Positions 49,372 through 59,944 of a stretch of 64,000 nt of DNA are shown piece after piece. Both the position numbers and the translations under genes were made by a program. Under the pieces are notes generated by a model. That model was not told the DNA's origin, did no database searches, and worked only from the letters and a program-made list of their open reading frames with translations. The stretch's first letter is position 1, and every line of letters starts with the position of its first letter. The stretch comes from Rattus norvegicus (taxonomy: Eukaryota > Chordata > Mammalia > Rodentia > Muridae): the NCBI RefSeq assembly GCF_036323735.1, contig NC_086028.1, positions 23,153,001-23,217,000 of the forward strand, written 5' to 3'.

Positions 49372-49497
49372 AGGGTTGGCAAGGAGGCTTAGAGGGTGCA
49401 GATGGGTTTCACTAAACCTGAGAACTGGAATTCCATCTCCAGAACCTATAGGAAGGAAGAACCAACACCCACCAACTGACCCCGACCTCATCAAATA
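49372..49497 (+). mobile_element. B3-type SINE, plus strand
   Basis: GGGTTGGCAAGGAGGCTTAG matches the B2/B3 A-box end, CTAAACCTGAGAACTGGAAT and TCCATCTCCAGAACCTATAG match the B-box region, and GGAAGGAAGAACCAACACCC matches the B3 middle (GGAAGGAGAGAACCGACTCC). Its CA-rich 3' tail leads directly into the large CA array. Confidence 0.75.
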
Positions 49498-49983
49498 TAC
49501 ACACTCACACACACACACAAACACACACACACACACTCACACACACATATACTCACACACACGCACACACACACTCACATGCACACACACACTCACACAC
49601 ACACTCACACACACTCACACACACTCACACACGCACACTCACACAAACACACACACTCACACACACACTCACACACAAACACACACACTCACACACGCTC
49701 ACACACACACTCACACACACTCACACACACACAGACACAGACACACACTCACATACACTCATGCACACACACACACACACTCACACACACAGACACAGAC
49801 ACACACTCACACACACTCACACACACACTCACATACACTCACGCACACACTCACACACACAGACACACACTCACACACTTACACTCACACACACACTCAT
49901 TCATAACACATGCAAGTGCACCTACATGCACACATGCACACATGCATTCACACACACAGACACACACACACACACACACACTC
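49498..49983. repeat. Long compound CA-rich array (about 485 bp)
   Basis: CA repeats with regularly interspersed CT, CG and CAGA variants (ACACTCACAC, ACACGCAC, ACAGACACAG). No clean single unit, but blocks such as CTCACACACA recur with higher-order periodicity. It produces His-Thr and Thr-Leu frames of up to 184 codons on the plus strand, which are spurious. Confidence 0.97.
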
Positions 49984-50089
49984 AACAAAAAAATACAAAA
50001 TTTTAAAAACACAAGCATTTGTGGGTTTTTTTTTTTATTCCTTTAGTTTTCTTTTATTTGAGAAAGGAAATCTTGAGAGATAAACTTTT

Positions 50090-50148
<59 letters not shown>

Positions 50149-50150
50149 TA
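50090..50150. repeat. (TTTA)n microsatellite
   Basis: About 15 uninterrupted TTTA units. Confidence 0.97.
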
Positions 50151-50403
50151 GATATCCCAGCTGGTCTGTAACTTAGTACAAAGAGTAAGCTGACTCTTTC
50201 ACAAAGGTCTGCTGGTCTCTTCACTAAAGGTATTTACCACCCTACTCAGGCTTCTGAGAGACTATTTTGAATACAATATACATAAACTGTGTGTACCTTT
50301 TTCATGTTTTCAAATTTCATTGAATCATTGAAATCTGAATCATTGGTCTGTGTCACCTTTGTTTCACCTTGATACAATTCTTTTCTCTTTTTTTACATCT
50401 GTC

Positions 50404-50483
50404 TCTCCTCCTCCTCCTCCTCCTCCTCCTCCTCCTCCTCCTCCTCTTCCTCCTCCTCCTTCTCCTCCTCCTCTTCCTCTTCC
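50404..50483. repeat. (TCC)n microsatellite
   Basis: TCC homopyrimidine run of about 80 bases with TTCC and TTCTCC interruptions toward the right end. It lies just beyond the likely 3' end of the Thrap3 pseudogene. Confidence 0.97.
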
Positions 50484-50929
50484 TGAGCAGGAAGAGTTGA
50501 AACAAAAGTTTAAGGGTGTTTTTTTCCTCTCCTTTAATCATGAATCACCCAAGTAAAGAAATTACTTGAAATTAGTAAAGTAAAGGGAAGTATGAACAGC
50601 AACCCCAAAGCGAAGGCTAGAGGAGGAGGGTGCAGTCGGCATCTAATAGATGCACAGATGCAGTGAGTCACCTGTTGGAGACCACTACGCCACCCCAGAA
50701 GGCAAACACAAGGACCCTTTAATAAGGAGGCCCCCTAACATCTGAAAATGTTCCAGCCCAAAACGTAAGGTTAAAAAAGAGAATAAAAGGAAAATCCCCA
50801 AAACACACAACCCTACAGACCACCCAGCCATAACTACCGTCCTTAATCAAACATAGGAGTCTTTTCATTTTATAAAATGATTAATAAAAATATTCAAAAA
50901 GTTATTTTCTCATATTTGTAAAGATAATA

Positions 50930-53900
50930 GAATTCAGAAGCTTCTTAGAAAACCCCGTCCAGAAACTGCCCTCCAGCTTCCACTGCTTTTGCTGAAGACC
51001 AGCAGGACTACAAGGTTCGGGATGCTGGAGCTGCTGGTGAGAATGGGAAGCTCAGCCCAGGAGAAATCAGACAAGAGCAGGGTGCACAGGGAGGCTGGGA
51101 GCAACTCCACGTGACACATGGGTGTGTAGAAAGGCGAACATGAGGTGGTCAGAAAGGCCTTAAACTCCTCCTTAACATACAAAACCGGCTGTACAAAGAT
51201 CCGAGCAGTTTGGTCCCAAACTGAGGTGAACACTTTAATTTTTATTCACTTGGAAAAATGAATAAAAAACCATACTTTGTTTTCCAAATTAAAATATTTA
51301 TGCTAATATTACTACATACCCCCTCCCCCACTAAAAAAAGAAAAGAAAGAAAAGGGGGAAAAAGGGCTTTTAAAAAACTCAGGACAGGAAGAGACTGAAA
51401 ACCAAATATCCATTTAGTTCCAAATGAAGTTAAATTAAGAAAACTTGGTGTCTAATTGGGGCTGGAGTGGGGATGGGAGGACAAAATCAAAGCAAAGTCC
51501 AGGCATTCGAATCCTTCTCCCTACCCTGCCCCCACCCCACACAAACAACAGCGGGGAGCCCCCGGTGTGTGTTCCGCTGGAAACATGACCCTGAGGAAGG
51601 CTTGGTGGCAGCGTCCTCTATCCAGTGAGATGGCACCAGGGACGCACTCTGCTGTAGCGGGATTCTGTGTGGCTAGTGGGTTGTGGGGTGGGGTTTTCAG
51701 GATCTTCTTGAGGATCCCAGTGCCTTTCTCCCCGGGCAAGGGCTCCTTCAAGAGTGGCCCCTACACAGGTGAGGGCTGTAAACTGTCCCTTTCTTCTCTG
51801 CTGTCTGTCTTCAATCTCTTCCTCCTCCCCACTGAACTTGTCAAAGGCCCACTTGGGGCTGGTAATGGATTTCCTGAACACGAATTGGCCCGACCCTGGG
51901 GGAAGGCTCCTTGGCCATGACCTCGCCTTCTGGGTCGTCTTGCAAGTAATACTTCTCGCTCTTGGGTGTGTACTCTGGATCCCATTCTTCTCCCTGGCTT
52001 CTCTTTTGAAAAGCATCATTGCTGTTGTTACTGTTACCAGAATAGTTTCCTTTGCCCCAATCTCTCCCTCTGGCTAGAAATTGGAAGGCTCCCCAAGCTC
52101 TGCCACCTCTTTGGTCTTCAGTCTGGATTTGTTAAAACCTGTGGTGCTCCCCTCCCTCTCCTCTGCTTCCTAGGGGTACTCTTCTGCTTTGTAGGAGGGA
52201 GATGATTGGGAAGAGGAGGAGGAGGAGGAGGACCTAGACCGGTCTCTTCCTTTGTGGTGCTTCTGCTTCTTTGATCTTTTATGGCTTTTCAGTTGATCTT
52301 TCTCTTTTGTGGTTGGAGTCCCTGGAATCCACCAACTCTCCTGATTTACCTTGCTTAAGATTTCTCTTATGTTTTTGTTTGTTTGTTTGTTTTTATGACG
52401 TTCAATATCAAGCAAGGCGAAGATCAACAAGATCATCTTTGTATTTTCCCTTAGCCTTGTAGCCAGGTTCCCCTGGAATTTTCAATTCCGCATGACTCAA
52501 ACCATGCTTTCTGAATGTACTGGGCGGGAAATGTCTATCCTCCTGTGTATCTCTGGGCTTTTCTTATTTTTGCTGTTTCTTGTTCATTTCCTCTCTTTAG
52601 GTATTTACTAAAGCCTTCATGCTATGTCATTCCAGAGGATCCAAAGGGATGCTCTTTAACATGATCAACAACGGTCACTATGTGCTGGGCAAACAATTCT
52701 GAGGGGCTACGCTGAGAGTGAGCTGACTGTGCTGGAAAACCGAACGGAATTCCTGCTCCTTTTTGTTCTTATGGACTAGATCTGGACAAAGCTTTTGCTC
52801 CTGAGCCAATAAGCCACTGGGTCGTGCAAGGTCCTCATGGAAGGAGTCCATCCAGACATTGACCTGGGCCTCCTGAGTAGTGGAAAACGAAGAATTCCCT
52901 TAGGAAAACTCCCCATTTGGTTCCCAGCTTGTCATGTCTCTCAGAGGTCTTCCTTGGTGGAGACGGTGAACTTTTCTCCTGGACCACACTGTTTGCAATC
53001 ACTCAGAAATTCTTTTGGGACACAAAGCCCCTGTGCCCACTTTCGCTCCTCGTGGACCCTTCATGCTCCTCCTTTCGGAATCTCTCTGTGAAAGGCTCCT
53101 CTGCTTCCCTCAGTTTTTCCTTCCTTCCATGCAGGCTCTCCCACTTGCCTGACTTCTCGTCCTCCTGGTTTTTGCTCGCACCGGCTCCGACTTTAGACAT
53201 AAATGTGGGCTCTTCATCAAACTCAGGTTCCTTCCTTCTATTTTTATCTTTATCTTGCTCATCCATCTTCTCCTTGTGGAAGTCGGCCATCTTTTTCTCA
53301 AAGTCATCCCGGAGCTTATACCTGTTGGGTGACTGGTTGCCTGCGAAGGGCTTCTCAGTGTCCGTCTTGAGAGCAAATGAGTCAGATTTCATTTTGATAT
53401 CAGCGTCAGAGAAGTCCCCTTTCTTTGTCAGCTTCTCTTTATCGGTATTTGTTTCTGCTCCTTATCCTTCCCACTCTCCCTCTTCTGCTCTTCCAGATAT
53501 CTGTTTGTGTAGGCTGCTCTTCCCAACGCAGCGCTCTCCTCTTTCTGAGATGAACCCTATACAGAGCCAATGGCTGGTGGACTCTTACCCACAGGGCGCT
53601 TTTGGGCTGAATTAAAAAACCCATGGTCAAACTGACCTTGGTATGTTCCAGACTGATATCTAGCACCACCCGACGTAGATGACCCCATCTGGCATGTATT
53701 AGAAAATGGAAGACTAGGTTTTGGCACAGGGCTAGGCCTTGGTGACCTTTGCCTAACCACCACAGACTGGACGGGGGTTTTGAGAGCTGGACTTCTCGCC
53801 TGGGGATCAGAAACCGTGGCTGGTGCAGCAGAACCAGTGCCACAGGTGGTAGCGTCTGGCCATGACTTTGAGCTCTCAGACTCTTTTATATCTTGAGAGG

Positions 53901-54610
53901 TGCCTCGAGAGAATGTCAGCTCGTTAGCCTCATCTCCCTGGTTATCACCAGCTCCCTGAGATGGCCGTCTATCCTTGGAAGAGGACTTCTTCTCTTTTCT
54001 ACACTTTTGCTTAGACGACTCAACCCTGCTGTGGTTGGAGGACGACTGGAAGGACAAGGACCGTCTTGACCTGTCAGAGGATGACTTATCAGAGATCCTA
54101 GAATGACTCCTGGACCGTGGTGAAGGGGACCTTCTCTTGAGGGACTGGGATCGAGAACCGCCCTGAAGAGAACTGTATGCTTGCTGGTATTTCTGCCATT
54201 TGAAACGGTAGTTTCCATGCCACCTCGGCTATACTGTCCCAAGGGATAAAAACCTCGCTTTCGCCCATAGAAGTAGTAGGGCCTCCTATAGCTTCTGTTG
54301 TGACCTCAGAAATCTCGATTCTGATATACTCTGCAGTAACTCTTTTCTCTGTTATGAGCTGGAGAATATGACCTGGAACGGGACCTAGAACTCAGCCTGC
54401 ACTTCCTTGAATGAGAGACAGACCGGCTTCCAGACCGAGACTTTGAAAATGAATGAGACCAAGATCTGGATGCAGCTCATGAGGGAGAAGAGCAAGGGCC
54501 AGACTGGGATTTGTTTGTTTTGACATTTTGGAAGAGTTTACACCTTTTGACCTGCTGAAGCGACTACAGCTGCAGTCTCGCGACTGCACAACCGGCCCGA
54601 ACCTCGCCCC
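50930..54610 (-). pseudogene. Thrap3-ps: Full-length processed pseudogene of Thrap3 (TRAP150)
   Basis: Thrap3 encodes an RS-rich nuclear protein linked to Mediator, mRNA splicing and decay. This is a retrocopy of its mRNA. From right to left: 5' UTR (54527 to about 54610, CpG-rich), ATG (54524-54526), then reading frames with the family's landmarks: GQYSRGGMETT near 54240, VESSKQKCRKEKKSSSKD near 54015, RSPRPSPVPKPS near 53740, LRDDFEKKMADFHKE near 53300, RDRSRSSSSSSSSQSS near 52240, and TSPKWAFDKFSGEE near 51850. The coding equivalent ends at TAG (51761-51763), followed by 3' UTR. It spans about 2.77 kb against a parental CDS of about 2.85 kb, with no introns. It is dead: a stop at 54306-54308 (RDF then TGA, in the frame of the family's Arg codon, consistent with CGA to TGA), frameshifts right after the start and repeatedly afterward, and another stop near 52598. 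The 3' end is not fixed: UTR-like sequence continues at least to 50930 and possibly to 50519. Parentage rests on remembered family sequence. Confidence 0.92.
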
Positions 54611-54950
54611 CCATTCCTGCCCCCATATTCATCTTAATAATGATCTTGTTCATATTACCTCTGCTGTCACATACAAAACACAATGTTGGCCAGTGAGACT
54701 GACAAGAGCAACTTCCACATGAACCAGTCTCATCCCATCTCAAAGGAGGCTTTACTAATTTCTCTCATGCCACTTTCTTTTTCTGTATTAAATTATGACT
54801 CTGGACACTGTCCAACATGTCGATTTGCCTACTCGCTTATTGTCTGACTCTCCTACTATCATACCAGTACAGTAATAGATATAATAATGTGATTTCTAAC
54901 TCTATTGCTATGTCTCTAGTGTCTATCACAGTTATTCACTCTTGTAATAA
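54611..54950. other. No recognised feature
   Basis: Short AT-rich spacer between the pseudogene 5' end and a truncated L1. I looked for a target-site duplication matching the far end of the pseudogene and did not find a convincing one. Confidence 0.5.
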
Positions 54951-54956
54951 AACCAA

Positions 54957-55890
54957 CGAACACCCAGATGCCCTTCAACAGAGGAATGGATACAGAAAAT
55001 GTGGTACATCTACACAATGGAATATTATTCAGCTATCAAAAACAATGACTTTATGAAATTCATAGGCAAATGGATGGAACTGGAAAATATCACCCTGAGT
55101 GAGGTAACCCAATCACAGAAAAACACACATGGTATGCACTCATTGATAAGTGGCTACTAGCCTAAATGCTTGAATTACCCTAGATGCACAGAACACATGA
55201 AACTCAAGAAGGATGAATAAATGCGAATGCTTCACTCCTTCTTTAAAAGGGGAACAAGAATACCCTTGGCAGGGAATAGGGAGGCAAATTTTAGAACAGA
55301 GGCAGAAGGAACACCCATTCAGAGCCTGCCCCACATGTGGCCCATACATATACAGCCACCAAACTAGATAAGATGGATGAAGCAAAGAAGTGCAGGCCAA
55401 CTGGAACTGGATGCAGATCTCTCCTGAGAGACACAGCCAGAATACAGCAAACACAGAGGCGAATGCCAGCAGCAAATCATTGAACTGAGAACGGGACCCC
55501 CTTTGAAGGAATCTTAGAAAGGACTGAAAGAGTTTGAAGGAGCTCGAGACCCCATATGAACAACAATGCCAAGCAACTAGAGCTTTCAGGGACTAAGCCA
55601 CTACCCAAAGACTATACATGGACTGACCCTGGGCTCCAACCTCATAGGTAGCAATGAATAGCCTAGTAAAATCACTAGTGGAAGGGGAAGCCATTGGTCC
55701 TGCCAAGACTGAACCTCCAGTGAACGTGATTGTTGGGGGGAGGGTGGTAATGAGGGGAGGATGGGGAGGGGAAGCCCATGTAGAAGAGGAGGGGGAGGGG
55801 TTAAGGGGATGTTGGCCTGGAAACCGGGAAGGAGAAAAATAATCAAAATGTAAATAAGAAATACTCAAGTTAATAATGATAAAAAAAAAC
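54957..55890 (+). mobile_element. 5'-truncated rat L1 LINE, plus strand (ORF2 end and 3' UTR)
   Basis: It begins inside the C-terminal codons of ORF2: translation from about 54959 gives EHPDALQQRNGYRKCGTSTQ in the frame shown by the ORF, and the true ORF2 frame reads CPSTEEWIQKMWYIYT-like sequence. The 3' UTR follows with the typical G-rich polypurine stretch (55735-55832) and the terminal AATAATCAAAATGTAAATAA, then AGAAATACTCAAGTTAATAA and an A-rich tail. The near-intact terminal motif suggests a fairly young rat L1 copy. No clear target-site duplication was found. Confidence 0.9.
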
Positions 55891-56990
55891 AATGAACAGG
55901 TTTTGGCTAAGTACAATTGACATACCTATATCTGTTTATTGGAAAAAGTCTTTTATTATCTAGCATGGGAAGTCAAGAAAACAGAGGCACAGTCCATGAC
56001 TTCGCATTGTAGACTGTTGCTATGCCCTCTAAATACACTTCCCACGGATGAATGAAAGTCATGCTAGAATAAACGTACTTTCACAGCTTTAGGATCAAAA
56101 GGCCTGTAGATAGAGAGAAACTCCAACACAGTTAACTTTCTCAACACTTTTCTAAGTACAATGTAGCATACAAAAACAAACATGGAGGACTTGGTAAGGA
56201 ACGGATACTCAAATATCACCATGGTAATTTTGTACACTTTATAAAGGTAGTTTTTCCATAGGCTGATGAATTGTCTTCTTTATCCTGCAATTATCCTCTG
56301 TACTGGGATAATGGAAGCACAACATCATGCTAACATTTCCTGGGTGTGGGTTATAGTGTTGTGCTCTTGATAGAGTAATTCATAGGTTTATACAGTCCTA
56401 CAGAACAAGCTATTGGAAAGTCAAACACTGTGTGGTTTCTACGACTTCTAAAAAAATATGTAGTAAAGAAATATTAATGATTCAAAAATCTACTTCATTG
56501 CTTCAGGGTACCAGCTCTCATCTTCCCAAACAAGCTCTTTTTTCTAGAAGCTGGGCCCTGAAAGGCACTACCCTTGAAGGCACAAACTAGTTTTGCTTTA
56601 GAATCTGCGACTTGCCCCCATGTAGAAATCATTAAAAAATGTTGAATCCATGAACACTGAACAGGATAACCGTACATCACTTTTTCCTAGAGCCACAGTC
56701 ACATACATATAAGATGCTCAGGGGCTAAGGAGAAACTGGTACATGAAGATCAATCCGTTCTCAACTTACAGTATAAACTGGGCCATGTCTCCAAGGCTTG
56801 GGTTTGGCATATCAAGCCGAGGAGGCCCACATTTTAATAACCAGTTGGGGCAATGTCTCCAATATGAAGGGAATGTAGAAGATTGTTAGTTTGAATGCAG
56901 TCTTTTGTTTTCATGAACTTACCACATCATGCCCCAGTTTGTCCAGACATTGTATCCACTAAACTGCTAATGCCACCAATGGTTGCCTAT
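55891..56990. other. No recognised feature
   Basis: No assignable repeat, exon or RNA gene. Confidence 0.5.
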
Positions 56991-56994
56991 TTAT

Positions 56995-57155
56995 TTTTGT
57001 TTGTTTTGGTTCGGTTTTTGAAATAATATCACTCTTTGTAGCTTTGGATGGTCTAGAATTCACTATGTAGATGGGCCTGGCCTTGTGCTCACTCCGATCC
57101 TCTTTCAATTGCTGGATTAAAGGTATATGTACACCTTCATATTCGGTCTCCCAAA
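56995..57155 (-). mobile_element. B1 SINE, minus strand
   Basis: After a T/G-rich tail (TTTTTGTTTGTTTTGGTTCG), the complement of B1 follows: TGGTCTAGAATTCACTATGT, AGATGGGCCTGGCCTTGTGC, CTCACTCCGATCCTCTTTC, GCTGGATTAAAGGTATATGT. All landmarks are in order. Confidence 0.88.
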
Positions 57156-57494
57156 AGATTACTTAAATGAGTGGTGAAAGGGGTTGTGGGTTTGTTCCAT
57201 GAGTCATGGCTGACACCCTGACTCCCATAGAGAATGTGATTTTCCCTGTTGTATTAGACTTGACTCATAAAACAAATAAATATATATTGAAATTACCATT
57301 TCTCTCTAGCTTTCTACATATACAAAGCCAAGCAAATACATGAATTAATGACCAGTTACATGTTAATTGTATGAACATTGTAGACTGTGACATTTTAGTA
57401 TTCTTTAAAACGGTTTTAAAGACAAATATGAGGTAGAGACTCTAAGCTCAGCTAAGTGACATGACATAATAGTTAGAGTAATGATAGAAAGAAA

Positions 57495-57655
57495 GTATCT
57501 TGCATTTATTAAGCAATGGCTAAATGCTAAGGATCTGCTTCCATATTCTTTTTACTACACATTTAAAAATAAGCCAATTCCATTTCTTCCTAGATTAGGA
57601 AAACCAAGATCTAAAAATGAAGCATCAAGTAGAGTTTAAGAGATTGGTTTTATTT
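57495..57655 (-). mobile_element. MIR SINE, minus strand
   Basis: GCATTTATTAAGCAATGGCT, AAATGCTAAGGATCTGCTTC, CATTTAAAAATAAGCCAATT, CCATTTCTTCCTAGATTAGG and AAAACCAAGATC follow the complement of MIR (ACATTTATTGAGCGCTTACT, TGCCAGGCACTGTTCTAAGC, CCCATTTTACAGATGAGG). A long, diverged but ordered match. Confidence 0.7.
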
Positions 57656-57744
57656 ACAAGTTATCTTCATCCTAATGTTGAGATCCCTAGGACTCTGTCT
57701 TACTTTTCTACTGTAGTAATGAAGCATTAGGACAGTGATCATAA

Positions 57745-58035
57745 ATACATCAATGAAAACATTTAATTTTGCTTACAGTTTTAGAGAGTTAGAGTCCATG
57801 AATGCATAGTGAAGGAACAGATGGGCACTCACATTTTCATTCATGACCACAAGGCAGAGAGAGCCCACTGAGAATTTGTGAATGTTTTAAAACTGCAAAG
57901 CTTGTCTTAGTGACACACCTCCTTCAACAAGACTATACTTCCTAATCCTTCCCAAAGAGTTCCACCAACTGAGTATCAACTGAGTATTCAAACTTGTGAT
58001 CCTTTGGAAAGCATTCTGCTTTAACCCATCAGGGC
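57745..58035 (-). mobile_element. Rodent medium-reiterated interspersed repeat, unassigned family
   Basis: GACCACAAGGCAGAGAGAGC near 57845, GTGACACACCTCCTTCAACA near 57910, CTTCCTAATCCTTCCCAAAG near 57938 and GTTCCACCAACTGAGTATCA near 57959 are phrases of a common rodent repeat (consensus GTGACACACTTCCTCCAACA, then CCTAATCCTTCCCAAACAG). I do not remember its formal name. The 101-codon minus-strand frame across it is not a gene. Confidence 0.65.
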
Positions 58036-58358
58036 CACAGTGCCTAACACAGGAAAGACACAGCAGTCTTAGTGTTGTTAGATAAGGAAGTATTAAATAG
58101 ATAATCATGGTGAGACCACAACTACTTATGTGCTCTGGTTGCTTAAGATAATCACCTGGACAGAGGGAAACCTTATAGGGTCTACACAGCAATCAACATA
58201 TGCTTCCTTTTTCCTAGTCACACTTCATATTTTAGAGCTGAAATGTATGTATTAAAATAATGTTTCACTAATTTAAATCAAACTCTAAGTAATATATGTC
58301 TCTTCTTTTTCATCTAGATCATATGAGGTTCATCCATAGAATTGGGTACGTGGGCCTT

Positions 58359-58470
58359 CAAAAAAAAAAGAAAGAAAAAGAAGGAAAAGAAAAAGAAAAA
58401 GGAAAGAAAAGAAAAGAAGATGAAAAAGAACCAACCAACTAATCAACCAAACCAACAAAACAAAACCACA
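58359..58470. repeat. A-rich/(GAAA)n low-complexity tract
   Basis: Poly(A) with GAAA and GGAAA units, followed by CCAACCAACT and CAAAACAAAACC stretches. Probably an expanded retroposon tail, but no element body is recognisable beside it. Confidence 0.9.
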
Positions 58471-59940
58471 AACTCTGAACATTTTCTCTAACTTCCTCTG
58501 TTGCATCCTGTGATTTAACCTATGGATACTTTCCCCTGGATAGAAAGGTAATGCTCTTTGTTCTTGACCTGTGTTCATTCTGTTTCTTCTTGAATCAATG
58601 CTAACATCCATGCTGTAGAATAAACTGAGTTTTGCAGGACCTGTTGCAAATGCTAGTTTCTACTCTGTATGGAGTAGGAAGCCTTTGGCTGCTCTGAAGG
58701 AGACACTAACTAGATACCTTGAACCCTTTCCCTTGCTTTGTATATTTCCATCTTTAGAGCCTCTACCAGGCTTCTGTCTGGTAAAGAGCCCCTTCACTAA
58801 ATTTCATAAATATCGCCACAAATTGGCTTCTCACTGAGGTAGGTCATCCTGCTTATCAAATTTGACATTGACCCCTCCCTCTGCTCCTCCAGCAATCACT
58901 AGCCTTTCTTGTGTTTTTCCAAGGCACATCAATTGCTTCTTTTTCACTGATTACCTCTGTAAACCTGATAAATTACTAGATTTAATTTTTAGCCTTGTCT
59001 GTGGGAAAAAGTATGTAATAATTAGTTGTGAAGCTCAAATTACTTAATTTAGGCAAAGGGTCTCCCCAAATGCTAGTTATCATTTTAAGTCTTTCCTGAT
59101 CCAAATTAAAGACTAATTTTAATTAAAGTACAATCTGCCAGACAGTGTTTACTGCTCTAAATGTTATCATCACTCATCCTTAGTACTTGTTGACTTTGTA
59201 ATTTTTTATACACACTACATTTTGTTTTGTGCACAGCCATAAACATGAGCCCACAGCACTGAGAAAAGGGTGGATAACTAAGAAATGACGTACTTAACAC
59301 AGAACGAGCACAGGATCGGTGACCTGGCTTTAGTTAATGGCTGTGTCTAACAGCCTCACACACTTGATCAAGATTTTGGGGAACATGGAAACAAGTATTT
59401 TATTTCCTTGCTTATGAAGGTTTGAGAGCAGTGTGTGGGAAGTCTACTTCAGATCCATCCTAAGTGGGTAGCTACATGTTGCTATGCACTAGATTGAGAT
59501 TTATCTATCTATTTTTACCCCATCAATTTGTTCTCTAACCTCTGCTCTAACACACCATGAAGTTTTGTATATTATTTTTTTAAAGCATGCTAAGCCATAT
59601 ACTTTAGAGAACAAAAGGAACAATAAATGGGGCAATTCTCAAACAGTAAAGCTGAGAATGGTACTGCTGCACCTTTGATGACATTCACAGTTGATACTTT
59701 AATTTCTTCATCAAATGTAAGATGTCCTTACTGAAGAAGAAGTACAAGCAAGGCTGTAATATTAAAAGACATATTTGTATTCACTGTTTTTGTTGTTGTT
59801 TGTGGTTTTGTTTTGTTTACTTCATATGATATTTGAAAGGAGAAGGTTATTTCCTGTGAATTGATATGACAATCCTCTGGTGACACATAAATACATCCAT
59901 ATATTTAGAGCCACTAATTATTTGGAAAGTGAGATGTGCC
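58471..59940. other. No recognised feature
   Basis: About 1.5 kb of AT-rich sequence with no assignable repeat, exon or RNA gene. Confidence 0.5.
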
Positions 59941-59944
59941 TAAA

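Noticed and set aside
49352..50046. Plus-strand frames of 184 and 155 codons rich in His and Thr
   Set aside because: Translation of the long CA-rich array; no start context or family resemblance.
50353..50541. Arg-rich minus-strand frame resembling an RS or nucleic-acid-binding protein
   Set aside because: Translation of the (TCC)n tract's complement.
52917..53615. 232-codon open frame on the plus strand, the longest in the window
   Set aside because: It is antisense to the Thrap3 pseudogene. Its Ser/Leu-rich composition comes from the complement of Lys/Arg/Glu/Ser codons of the parent.
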